Shown piece after piece: positions 55,401 through 63,034 of a stretch of 64,000 nt of DNA. The position numbers and the translations under genes were made by a program. Position 1 is the first letter of the stretch; every line of letters starts with the position of its first letter. The DNA is taken from NCBI RefSeq assembly GCF_014692675.1, contig NZ_JABFCZ010000005.1, positions 124,001 to 188,000 on the forward strand. The letters are read 5' to 3'. Source of the stretch: Roseibium aggregatum. GTDB taxonomy: Bacteria > Pseudomonadota > Alphaproteobacteria > Rhizobiales > Stappiaceae. A model generated the notes under the pieces. That model did not search any database. It saw nothing but the letters and a program-made list of their open reading frames with translations, and was not told the origin of the DNA.

Positions 55401-55704
55401 TGCGGTGATGATGACCGCCTTGTCGTTCCTGCTCGGCGTGGTTCCTCTGGTGACGGCGAGCGGGGCCGGGGCCGCCAGTCAGAAAGCCATCGGCATTGCC
55501 GTCTTCGGCGGTATGGCCTTTGCCTCCAGCCTGGGTGTGCTGATCATCCCGTCGCTATACGTGGCCCTGCAGGCTCTGCGGGAAATCGTCAAGCGCCAGT
55601 ACCGGGGCCTGGATACCCCGGGCGGACCGGGGAGCGGCAAATCCGGCAGTGAGGTGAGCGAAAGCGAGGCGAGCGAAGGCGAGGCGAGCCCCTCGACCGC
55701 CTGA
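52495..55704 (+). CDS. RND multidrug efflux transporter (HAE1 family)
   Basis: The 1069-residue inner-membrane pump has 12 predicted TM helices and two large periplasmic loops. Features of the AcrB/HAE1 family include the start MFSVFFIYRPKFALVISLVITIAGMLGYMALPVEQFPNITPP, TM4 with the proton-relay Asp pair in LALVLAIGIVVDDAIVVVENVER, and GMIMLVGMGAKNAILIVEFA in TM10. The C-terminal tail is extended by Ser/Glu-rich repeats. Probable substrates are hydrophobic compounds, but specificity is unknown. The outer-membrane channel is not encoded here. Confidence 0.96.
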   Translation: MFSVFFIYRPKFALVISLVITIAGMLGYMALPVEQFPNITPPVVNVTAQYTGANAEVLEETVAAPIEAQVNGVDNMIYMSSNSSDSGTYSLNVTFAVGTDPDIATVNVQNRVSQATSQLPSEVTSNGVTVQKASTNMLLVVTLYSPKGTYDEVFLSNYASINLKDALARVPGVGKADVLTDFAYGMRIWLDPDKLANLGMAPADFISAVRDQNIQVAAGQIGAPPVPEGQQFQYTIKAKGRLSTAEDFENIVLRTGDDGAIVRIGDVARVERGAQSYSVSGEFNGKPSTVLAVYQAPGANAIAVAEGVVSRLEELSQAFPDDVAYQIPFDTTDFVQTSLDDVVTTLFITFALVVSVVFIFLGNWRATIIPMVAIPVSLIGTFAVLLLFGMSLNTISLFALVLAIGIVVDDAIVVVENVERILTEEGLDPKAATAKAMGQIMGPVIATTLVLLAVFVPTVFMPGITGKLYSQFAVTISVSVVISSINALTLSPALCGLILKRRSGPPKGLMGIFDKSITGVRNGYSAVVARLVRVAVVGVIGVGGALALIVFLGGRLPQGFLPLEDQGYLMVDIQLPDGASLQRTEEVTKGLVETVAKTPGVASVVSVNGFSILNSAVSSNAAMIIATLDNWNKRQEPSLGIDAILSKFRGDFAAVPSANIIAFNPPPIPGLGTTGGVQMMVQQTGGGSPQDLASAAGSLVYSANQDPDIALSYTTYRANVPQIFVDLDREKAKTIGVDVADVFSTLQAYLGSYYINDFNLFGRVYKVMIQAEGDFRNRVEDIGKLYVRAADGTMVPMQSLVTTRNVFGPQTLTRYNMFRSASVNGEPAPGASTGVVINGMQAAAATALPSGYTYEWTGTALQQKGSGNLVIYILLLSILFAYLFLVAQYESWSMPFAILMSVSVALLGAFVAVFVTGGDINLYTQIGMIMLVGMGAKNAILIVEFAMEQRADGKSILAAAKEAAHLRFRAVMMTALSFLLGVVPLVTASGAGAASQKAIGIAVFGGMAFASSLGVLIIPSLYVALQALREIVKRQYRGLDTPGGPGSGKSGSEVSESEASEGEASPSTA
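55651..55689 (+). repeat. 15-bp imperfect tandem repeat at the end of the RND gene
   Basis: Units at 55651-55665, 55666-55680 and a partial unit 55681-55689 (GAGGCGAGCGAAGGC type) encode the acidic tail EVSES-EASEG-EAS. Confidence 0.8.
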
Positions 55705-55736
55705 GCGCATCTTTTTCGTAAAAGAACAAGCTTTTC

Positions 55737-56849
55737 TCAGCGGGCCTCTTCCAGGATCGCCCGGTACTCCGCCTCGCTTGCAATCCGCGGGTTGGTCGCA
55801 TGGCAGTGATCGAGCAGTGCCGCCTTGGCGACCTGGTCGAGATGAGCGGCGGTAACCCCGAGGGCATCAAGGCCGGAGGGAATGCCGATGTCCCGGTTCA
55901 ACTGCTCGATGACCGCATCCGGCTCGCCTCCCAGAATCTCCGACAGGACCCGCCATTTGTCTCCGATCGCCTGGCGGTTGAACCGGAGCACCGGCGCCAT
56001 CAGGATGGCATTCAGCGTACCGTGATGCAGATTGAGTTCCTTGATCGCCCCTGCCGGGTGGGTGAGTGCGTGGACCGCGCCGAGGCCCTTCTGGAAGGCC
56101 ATGGCGCCTTCCATGGACGCCATCATCATGTCCCAGCGGGCCTGCCGGTCGGCACCATCGCGAACGGCAACCGGCAAGGCCTTGAAGCCGCGCGTCAAGC
56201 CGTCGATGGCTATGGCGTCGGCCGGCGGGTTGACTGCCGGGGCCATATAGGTCTCAAGACAATGGGACAGCGCGTCCATGCCGGTGGCGGCCGTCAGGAA
56301 CGGCGGCAGCCCGAGGGTCAATTCCGGGTCACATAGCGCAATGTTGGGCAGCATGTGCGGGCTGATCAGGCCCAGCTTGCGTCCGTCGGCCAGATTGATC
56401 ACCGCGGCCCGGCCGACCTCCGATCCGGTGCCGGAGGTGGTCGGCACCGCTATCATCGGACAGATATTCCCGGTGATCCGCGCGACACCGCCCTCGATCG
56501 CGGCATATTGGGCAAGCGGCGGTTCATGGCCGGTGAGCAGCCGGAGCGCCTTGGACAGGTCGATGACCGAACCGCCGCCAAAGGCGATCACGCCGTCGCA
56601 CCCCTCGGCGTCGTACTGCGCCTTTGCAGCCATCACCGCTTCTTCCGTCGGGTTGGACGGCGTTCCGTCATAGACGGGCAGGGGACCACCATAGGCGTCA
56701 AACAGGCGGTCGAGAAGGCCGGTTTTGATCAGCCCCTGATCGCTGACCACCAGGGGACGGCTCATCCCGAGTTGGTCGCAATAGGTCCTGATCCTCGCGA
56801 TCCCACCGAAATCAAACTCGATCCGCGTCAGATAAGTGATCGTTGCCAT
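55737..56849 (-). CDS. Iron-containing alcohol dehydrogenase
   Basis: The 370-residue protein is a group III NAD-dependent alcohol dehydrogenase. NAD binding is shown by GVIAFGGGSVIDLSKAL and MIAVPTTSGTGSEVGRAAVI. The metal-site region has the ligands Asp/His in MDALSHCLETYMAP and the two His of GAVHALTHPAGAIKELNLHHG. Substrate is unknown. It is convergent with the RND operon, 32 bp apart, and has GGGAGGA before its start. Confidence 0.93.
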   Translation of the reverse strand: MATITYLTRIEFDFGGIARIRTYCDQLGMSRPLVVSDQGLIKTGLLDRLFDAYGGPLPVYDGTPSNPTEEAVMAAKAQYDAEGCDGVIAFGGGSVIDLSKALRLLTGHEPPLAQYAAIEGGVARITGNICPMIAVPTTSGTGSEVGRAAVINLADGRKLGLISPHMLPNIALCDPELTLGLPPFLTAATGMDALSHCLETYMAPAVNPPADAIAIDGLTRGFKALPVAVRDGADRQARWDMMMASMEGAMAFQKGLGAVHALTHPAGAIKELNLHHGTLNAILMAPVLRFNRQAIGDKWRVLSEILGGEPDAVIEQLNRDIGIPSGLDALGVTAAHLDQVAKAALLDHCHATNPRIASEAEYRAILEEAR

Positions 56850-57036
56850 GGCTTGGCCGCATCCTCCCTAAATTGAAAGTTCGTTTTTCAGCGACTTTTC
56901 GAGCGGGTGCAAGAGGCAAGCGCGGCAGAACTGCATTGCGAATGGGATTAGGACGGTAGAGCCTGCATCTGCCGGTCCGGTGGATATGAATGATGCAAAA
57001 GTGCCCGACCTGAGAGATAGGTGACAAAGGAAAGTA

Positions 57037-57112
57037 TGGTGAGCCGACAGGGGCTCGAACCCTGGACCTACTGATTAAAAGTCAGTTGCTCTACCAGCTG
57101 AGCTATCGGCTC
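57037..57112 (-). tRNA. tRNA-Lys (anticodon TTT)
   Basis: Read on the minus strand this folds into a full cloverleaf: a 7-bp acceptor stem (GAGCCGA/TCGGCTC), a D arm with AGCTCAGCTGGTAGAGC, an anticodon stem ACTGA/TCAGT with loop CTTTTAA (anticodon 57077-57079), a TTCGAGC T-loop and an encoded CCA end (57037-57039). Confidence 0.98.
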
Positions 57113-57534
57113 TCACCATTTGTTAACGATCCCGTTTCATCCTCTTTCAGGCCTTCCGGAATCGAATGCTGACGACATGTGCTGGTATGCCGCTCGCGAC
57201 GTGGCGAGTGTGTATGCCGAGCCGAAAAAAGTTTCAAGGGGGAATTTCCATAAATTCAAAGGCGATTTTCCCATCACTCGTAAAAGTCGCCAATGGAAGT
57301 TGTTCAGATGTAATCGTTTTTATGACCCTGCGTTAATAATATGTTGCGCTTTTTGAAAAATCAGGCAGTATACATTTGGTGTTTTTCTGACTTGATGTTA
57401 CCTCCTTTCAAAGTATTCAGTGCTGAAACTAAAAGTATGCACTAGTATTCTTGACAATGCCAACTGATCACATTTGAGCAATACCGTTAGTTAAAAATAA
57501 GCCGGTTTTGCTGACCAAGCATGCGAGATGATCA
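57113..57534. other. AT-rich gap with no supported gene
   Basis: The 422 bp between tRNA-Lys and the small gene at 57535 are much richer in A/T than the surroundings, particularly 57225-57500. A 78-codon ORF (57120-57356) has no ribosome-binding site and an unusual composition, so I do not call it. I see no direct repeats marking an integration site. Confidence 0.6.
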
Positions 57535-57831
57535 ATGCAGAAACGGACTATTGAACGCAATCCGGAAGCCGTGGAACTTGAGTTCGTCAAGAGCCACATC
57601 GCAGCGACCATGACCCTGATTCACGGCATGATCGATCAGGGCGTTCTCGATCGTGACCGTCTGGACAGTTTCTTCGCTGGCTTTCTCGATGAACTGCCGC
57701 ATACACGCGACACACTCGGTCTCCGCCTTGTAATTGATCAATGGCGTCAAGGGCTTATCTCCGGCGAAGACGAAGCGAACCTGCGCCAGACCCTTTTCGA
57801 AGTCATCACCGGCGGTAAGGCCGCGAACTGA
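57535..57831 (+). CDS. Small protein of unknown function
   Basis: The 98-residue soluble helical protein (LEFVKSHIAATMTLIHGMIDQGVLDRDRLDSFFAGFLDELPHTRDTLGLRLVIDQWRQGL) is not recognised. Codon use is like its neighbours, so it is probably real, though the ribosome-binding site is weak. It stands alone, between an AT-rich gap and the TAXI gene 175 bp downstream. Confidence 0.6.
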   Translation: MQKRTIERNPEAVELEFVKSHIAATMTLIHGMIDQGVLDRDRLDSFFAGFLDELPHTRDTLGLRLVIDQWRQGLISGEDEANLRQTLFEVITGGKAAN

Positions 57832-58006
57832 GGGTTTTGCACGCTATCGCGCATAAGTGGTAATAGGCGTTACGTTTTTTTTCGACCTTTTCGTCAAATA
57901 ATGCGCGGCGAGGGTTTTCTATCCCGTTTCTTTTTGGTTAGCTTCCTCCTTCGGAGTGTTCCGAATGCCCTTAGAATGGGCCAATTCATAATGGTGGAGG
58001 TTTCCC

Positions 58007-58972
58007 ATGAAAATCACGAGCCTTGCGCTTGGCCTGGCGATATTCGCCGGCAGCTTTAGCGCTGCTGCAGCCGCCGATCAGAAGTTTATCTCGATCGGGA
58101 CCGGCGGCGTGACCGGTGTCTATTATCCGACCGGTGGCGCAATTTGCCGTCTGGTGAACAAGAACCGCAAGGAACACGGCATCCGTTGCTCGGTCGAGTC
58201 GACCGGCGGGTCCGTTTACAACATCAACACGGTACGGGCCGGCGAACTCGAATTCGGTGTCGCCCAGTCCGACTGGCAGTACCACGCCTATCACGGCACT
58301 TCGAAGTTCAAGGACCAGGGTCCGTTCGAAAAGGAACGGGCGGTGTTTTCGGTCCATCCGGAACCGTTTACCCTGATCGTCCGCAAGGACACCGGCATCA
58401 AGAGCTTCGAAGAGTTGAAGGGCAAGAAGGTCAACGTCGGCAATCCCGGTTCCGGCCAGCGGGCGACCATGGAAGTGGTCATGGATGCCTTCGGTATGAA
58501 AATGGACGATTTCGCCCTTGCTGCCGAGTTGAAGGGCTCCGAAATGGCCCAGGCCCTGTGTGACGGCAAGATCGACGCGATGATCTACACCATCGGCCAC
58601 CCGGCTGCCGCCATCACCGAAGCCGCCACCACCTGTGACGTGGAACTCGTGTCCGTCACCGGCGCTCCGATCGACAAGCTCGTTGCCGACAATCCCTACT
58701 ACCGCAAGGCCACGATCCCGGCCGGCATGTACAAGGGAACCGACAGCGACGTGACGACTTTCGGTGTCGGCGCAACGTTCATCACCTCCGCCGACGTTCC
58801 CGATGACGTCGTCTACACGGTCGTCAAGGCCGTCTTCGACAACTTCGACGACTTTAAGGCCCTGCATCCCGCCTTCAAGAACCTGAAGGAAGAGGAAATG
58901 ATCAAGGACGGCCTGTCCGCACCGCTCCATCCGGGCGCGATCAAGTACTACAAGGAACGCGGCTGGATGTAA
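58007..58972 (+). CDS. TAXI family TRAP transporter solute-binding protein
   Basis: The 321-residue periplasmic protein has a signal peptide (residues 1-23, ending AAAADQ) and the TAXI signature [55 protein letters not shown] and [30 protein letters not shown] complete the fold. It binds an unknown organic anion, often a dicarboxylate or amino acid. A strong ribosome-binding site (GGTGGAGG) precedes it. A terminator-like hairpin separates it from the permease gene. Confidence 0.94.
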   Translation: MKITSLALGLAIFAGSFSAAAAADQKFISIGTGGVTGVYYPTGGAICRLVNKNRKEHGIRCSVESTGGSVYNINTVRAGELEFGVAQSDWQYHAYHGTSKFKDQGPFEKERAVFSVHPEPFTLIVRKDTGIKSFEELKGKKVNVGNPGSGQRATMEVVMDAFGMKMDDFALAAELKGSEMAQALCDGKIDAMIYTIGHPAAAITEAATTCDVELVSVTGAPIDKLVADNPYYRKATIPAGMYKGTDSDVTTFGVGATFITSADVPDDVVYTVVKAVFDNFDDFKALHPAFKNLKEEEMIKDGLSAPLHPGAIKYYKERGWM

Positions 58973-58984
58973 CAGCTGCAGGGA

Positions 58985-59016
58985 AACGCCGGGCAAGCGA
59001 TCGCCCGGCGTTTTCT
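58985..59016 (+). terminator. Hairpin terminator or attenuator after the TAXI binding protein
   Basis: A 10-bp stem (58985-58994 with 59003-59012, 8-nt loop) is followed by TTCTTTC. As it lies inside the TRAP operon, it may let the binding protein be made in excess over the permease. Confidence 0.85.
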
Positions 59017-59074
59017 TTCGCTCGGACCTGATGACGTCCGGGCATGGGAATTGATCGGGGATCCGGGGGCGGAC

Positions 59075-61699
59075 ATGTCAGAGCAAGCCAGGCAAAATTC
59101 GCAAGTCGATGTCGACCTGATGGTCGCGGAAGTGGAAAGCGGCGCGCGGACGGCGGCCGGATTCGCCGGAAAATTCATTCTCGCGCTGGCCTTCGTCTGG
59201 TCGCTGTTCCAGCTCTATATTGCATCCAACATTCCCTTCATTCTGACGGAAAACCTCGGGGTAAACCTGGTCTTCAACAATCAGGAAGCCCGCGAGATCC
59301 ACCTGGCCTTTGCCCTGGTTCTGGCCATGCTGGCCTATCCGTTGTTCAAGAAAAGTTCGCGCCATCATGTGCCGGCCTATGATTGGGTCCTGGCAATCAT
59401 CGGCGCCGCGTCCTGTCTCTATCTGCTTTATTTCAAGAACGACATCGCCGACCGCGCTGGCCTGCCGACCACCGCCGACCTGGTCTTTTCCACTCTCGGC
59501 ATGCTGAGCCTGGGCATTGCGGTCTTCCGGGCCCTCGGCCTTCCGCTGGTCATCGTTGCATCCGTCTTCGTCTTCTACGTCTTTTTCGGCCACCTCTCGT
59601 TCATGCCGGAAGCGATCCAGTGGAAGGGGGCGTCCTTCGGCAAGGCCATGTGGCATTTCTGGATGCAGACGGAGGGCGTCTTCGGCGTTGCCCTCGGCGT
59701 GTCCGCTTCGATGATTTTTCTGTTTGTCCTGTTCGGCTCGCTGCTGGAGAAGGCCGGCGCCGGCAACTATTTCATCAAGCTCGCGTTTGCGCTCCTTGGC
59801 CATCTGCGCGGCGGCCCGGCCAAGGCGGCCGTTGTCGCCTCCGCGCTTTCCGGTCTTTATTCCGGTTCCTCGATCGCCAACGTGGTGACGACCGGAACCT
59901 TCACGATCCCGCTGATGAAACGCACCGGCTTCAAGCCGGAAAAGGCGGGCGCGGTTGAAGTGGCGTCTTCCACCAACGGCCAGCTCACACCGCCGGTCAT
60001 GGGGGCCGCGGCCTTCCTGATCTCCGAATTCACCGGCGTTGCCTATCCGGTGCTCATCAAGCACGCCTTTCTGCCTGCGCTGATTTCCTATATCGCGCTG
60101 GTCTATATCGTTCATCTGGAGGCACTGAAACTCGGCCTGACAGGTCTGCAGAAGCCTCCGGCAACCATGACCCTGGCGCGCAAGCTCGCCGGCGTGCTGC
60201 TCGGCTTCATCCTGATGGCGGTCCTGGCCTCCGCCGTCTATTACGGCCTGGGCTGGATCAAGGTCGCCTTTCCGGACATGACCTTCGCCACGGCCTCGCT
60301 TCTGTTTCTGGTGGCCTATCTTGTCCTTCTGATGGTCGCCGCCCGGCATCCCGATCTGGAAATGGACGATCCGAATGCGCCGATGGATGTTCTGCCCAGG
60401 GCCTGGGACGTGGCGGTAACCGGATTCTATTATCTCCTGCCGATCGTCATCCTGATCTGGTGCATCCTGATCGAGCGGCTGTCGCCGACCCTGTCCGCCT
60501 ATTGGGCGACGGTCGCCATGATCCTCATCGTCCTGACCCAGCGGCCGCTGAAAGCCTTTTTCCGCAAGGGCGGCAGCATGACCGCAGCCTTTGCCGAAGG
60601 CTGGAGGGATTTTATCGACGGCATGATCGCGGGCGCCCGCAACATGATCGCCATCGGTGTCGCCACGGGCGCGGCGGGGGTAATCGTCGGTACGGTTTCT
60701 CTGACCGGTCTCCATCAGGTGGTCGGCGAGTTCGTGGAATATCTGTCCGGCGGCAACCTGATGGCCATGCTGCTTCTCGTTGCCGTCATGAGCCTCGTCC
60801 TCGGCATGGGGCTGCCTACGACCGCGAACTACATCGTCGTGTCATCCCTGATGGCACCCGTGATCGTCTCGGTCGGGGCACAGAGCGGTCTGATCGTCCC
60901 GCTGGTCGCGGTTCATCTGTTCGTCTTTTATTTCGGCATTCTCGCAGACGATACCCCGCCAGTCGGGCTTGCCGCCTTCGCTGCGGCCGCGATATCGAAA
61001 GGCGATCCGATCAAGACGGGTATTCAGGGTTTCACCTATGATATCCGCACCGCGCTCCTGCCGTTCCTGTTCATCTTCAACACGGAACTGCTCCTGATCG
61101 ATGTCGGACCATTCAAGGCGGTTTTCATATTTGTCGTCGCCGTCATTGCCATGATGCTGTTTGCAGCCGCGACACAGGGCTACTTCCTGGCAAAGAGCCG
61201 GATCTGGGAATCGGCGGCGCTGCTTCTCGTGGCCTTTACGCTGTTCAGACCCGGCTTCTGGCTGGATTATGTCCAGCCGCCATTCAAAGACATTCCCGGA
61301 ACCGAAATCGCGCAACTGGCTGAGAAGGAGCCGGACGGCGGCACGCTCAGGGTCGTGATGCGCGGCCCGGACTACAAAAACCCGGACCAGATCGACTACC
61401 TCACGGTCCTCTTGCCCCTGGGAGAGAAGGCGGACGGCGTCAGCCGGCTTGAAAAGATCGGCGTGATCGTGAACGACGTCGACGGCAAGGCCGTGCTCGA
61501 CGAACCGTTCCCCGGCAAATGGCTTGACCTGAAGACCAACGGGCAATTCGACTATTATGCGGACGCGCCCGTCGAGATCGAAAAGGTCGAAATCGATGCC
61601 ACACGGGTTGCCAAGGAAATCTTCTATATTCCTGCAATTCTGCTGCTCGGTCTCATCGTCTTCCTGCAAAGACGGCGCGCCACGGTTCCGGCATTCTGA
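59075..61699 (+). CDS. Fused TRAP transporter permease (4TM-12TM)
   Basis: This 874-residue permease fuses the small and large TRAP subunits. The large-subunit core has LLEKAGAGNYFIKLAFALLGHLRGGPAKAAVVASALSGLYSGSSIANVVTTGTFTIPLMKR, SSTNGQLTPPVMGAAAFLI and GLPTTANYIVVSSLMAPV. A C-terminal DUF3394-type domain (about 700-850) follows and ends in a final TM helix. ATG 59075 with GGGGGCGG is preferred over TTG 59051. It works with the TAXI protein, driven by an ion gradient. Confidence 0.94.
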   Translation: MSEQARQNSQVDVDLMVAEVESGARTAAGFAGKFILALAFVWSLFQLYIASNIPFILTENLGVNLVFNNQEAREIHLAFALVLAMLAYPLFKKSSRHHVPAYDWVLAIIGAASCLYLLYFKNDIADRAGLPTTADLVFSTLGMLSLGIAVFRALGLPLVIVASVFVFYVFFGHLSFMPEAIQWKGASFGKAMWHFWMQTEGVFGVALGVSASMIFLFVLFGSLLEKAGAGNYFIKLAFALLGHLRGGPAKAAVVASALSGLYSGSSIANVVTTGTFTIPLMKRTGFKPEKAGAVEVASSTNGQLTPPVMGAAAFLISEFTGVAYPVLIKHAFLPALISYIALVYIVHLEALKLGLTGLQKPPATMTLARKLAGVLLGFILMAVLASAVYYGLGWIKVAFPDMTFATASLLFLVAYLVLLMVAARHPDLEMDDPNAPMDVLPRAWDVAVTGFYYLLPIVILIWCILIERLSPTLSAYWATVAMILIVLTQRPLKAFFRKGGSMTAAFAEGWRDFIDGMIAGARNMIAIGVATGAAGVIVGTVSLTGLHQVVGEFVEYLSGGNLMAMLLLVAVMSLVLGMGLPTTANYIVVSSLMAPVIVSVGAQSGLIVPLVAVHLFVFYFGILADDTPPVGLAAFAAAAISKGDPIKTGIQGFTYDIRTALLPFLFIFNTELLLIDVGPFKAVFIFVVAVIAMMLFAAATQGYFLAKSRIWESAALLLVAFTLFRPGFWLDYVQPPFKDIPGTEIAQLAEKEPDGGTLRVVMRGPDYKNPDQIDYLTVLLPLGEKADGVSRLEKIGVIVNDVDGKAVLDEPFPGKWLDLKTNGQFDYYADAPVEIEKVEIDATRVAKEIFYIPAILLLGLIVFLQRRRATVPAF

Positions 61700-61713
61700 C
61701 CGGGGAGGGGAAA

Positions 61714-62142
61714 ATGTATACGTCTATTCTGGTTCCGATTGACCTCAACGAGGAAAGCTCCTGGCGCAAATCGCTGCCGACGGCCATTGCCATGGCCCGG
61801 ACCTTCGGCGCCGACCTTCACGTCATCACCGTCGTGCCCGATTTCGGACAATCAATCGTCGGCAGCTATTTTCCCGAAGGTTTCGAAGCGCAGGCGCTTG
61901 AGAAAACCTCCGAAATGCTGAAGGAATTCATCGGGCAGAACGTGCCAGACGACATCACCTGCAAGGGGCATGTCGCTCATGGGACCATCTACGAGGAAAT
62001 CAACAATGTCGCCGATAAGCTCGGCTGCGACCTGATCGTCCTCGCATCCCACCGGCCGGAACTGAAGGATTATCTTCTGGGGCCGAATGCGGCCCGCGTC
62101 GTGCGCCATGCCGGGCAATCGGTTCTGGTTGTGCGCGAATAA
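61714..62142 (+). CDS. Universal stress protein (UspA family) of the TRAP operon
   Basis: This 142-residue UspA-type protein starts MYTSILVPIDLNEESSWRKSLPTAIAMARTFGADLHVITVVPD and ends in the nucleotide-binding-type segment LIVLASHRPELKDYLLGPNAARVVRHAGQSVLVV. It is 14 bp after the permease with a GGGGAGGGG ribosome-binding site. In Halomonas a UspA protein (TeaD) encoded with a TRAP system lowers its activity; a similar role is possible here. Confidence 0.92.
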   Translation: MYTSILVPIDLNEESSWRKSLPTAIAMARTFGADLHVITVVPDFGQSIVGSYFPEGFEAQALEKTSEMLKEFIGQNVPDDITCKGHVAHGTIYEEINNVADKLGCDLIVLASHRPELKDYLLGPNAARVVRHAGQSVLVVRE

Positions 62143-62169
62143 CCGGTAGCTTATCCACACGACTGCGAC

Positions 62170-62203
62170 GACACGCCTCTCGCAAAGGTGAGGCGACTGT
62201 GTC
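62170..62203 (+). terminator. Possible terminator after the TRAP-usp operon
   Basis: A stem formed by GACAC-GCCTC (62170-62179) and GAGGC plus GTGTC (62190-62194, 62199-62203) with a 4-nt bulge is followed only by TTTGT. A weak case. Confidence 0.4.
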
Positions 62204-62274
62204 TTTGTGCCTCGCTATTACATGCTTGGATCGTTATTGGGTCCACGCAGGAAAGCCGGGTTAAGAGAGTACAT

Positions 62275-63012
62275 ATGCTGCAACAAGTCACGATACTGGG
62301 CGCACTCTTTGCAGGGGTATTGTCCTTCGTCTCTCCCTGCGTTCTGCCCCTGGTGCCGCCTTACCTCGGATTTCTTGCCGGCGTCTCCATGGAGGAACTG
62401 ACCGGGAAGAGCGACGAGAAGTCAGCGTCCCTGAAAGTCTTCATATCCGCGCTGGCATTCGTGGCGGGCTTTTCGACCGTCTTTGTCATTCTCGGCGCAA
62501 GCGCGAGCTTCATCGGTCAGTTCGTTACCCAGTATATCGAGGTTCTCGGCTATATCGCCGGTATCCTGATCATCATCATGGGGTTGCATTTCCTGGGCGT
62601 ATTCCGCATCGGACTTCTTTACCGGGAAGCGCGCGTCCATGTGGAGCGCAAGCCGGCCGGTCTCATCGGCGCCTATCTGCTTGGGCTGGCCTTTGCCTTC
62701 GGCTGGACCCCCTGCGTCGGTCCGATCCTGTCGGCAATCCTGTTTGTTGCCGGCTCCGAAGCCACCGTCGGCAAGGGCGCAATTCTGCTCAGCGCCTATG
62801 CGCTTGGCCTTGGCATTCCTTTCCTGCTTGCCGCTGCTTTTGCCGGCCCGTTCATCCACGCCATGACACGGTTCCGCAGGTATATGGGCGTTGTCGAAAA
62901 GGTCATGGGCGGCGTCCTGATTCTGACCGGGATCATGTTCCTGACCGGCCAGTTCGCGACGTTGTCCTACTGGCTCCTGGAAACCTTTCCGGTCTTTTCG
63001 CAGATCGGTTGA
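62275..63012 (+). CDS. ccdA: Cytochrome c biogenesis protein CcdA
   Basis: CcdA (245 residues) has six TM helices and carries reducing power across the membrane for cytochrome c or thiol-redox proteins. The paired Cys are in SFVSPCVLPLVPPYLGFLAG and FGWTPCVGPILSAIL. ATG 62275 gives the normal N-terminus; the ORF from 62188 adds a polar extension without a ribosome-binding site. No thioredoxin-like partner is adjacent. Confidence 0.95.
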   Translation: MLQQVTILGALFAGVLSFVSPCVLPLVPPYLGFLAGVSMEELTGKSDEKSASLKVFISALAFVAGFSTVFVILGASASFIGQFVTQYIEVLGYIAGILIIIMGLHFLGVFRIGLLYREARVHVERKPAGLIGAYLLGLAFAFGWTPCVGPILSAILFVAGSEATVGKGAILLSAYALGLGIPFLLAAAFAGPFIHAMTRFRRYMGVVEKVMGGVLILTGIMFLTGQFATLSYWLLETFPVFSQIG

Positions 63013-63034
63013 TCGGCGGTCGCCTTATCCAGGC

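Noticed and set aside
57120..57356. 78-codon plus-strand ORF in the AT-rich gap
   Set aside because: It starts next to the tRNA, lacks a ribosome-binding site and has no protein-like pattern.
59078..60715. 545-codon minus-strand frame opposite the TRAP permease
   Set aside because: Very polar Gln/His/Asp composition typical of antisense to membrane protein genes.
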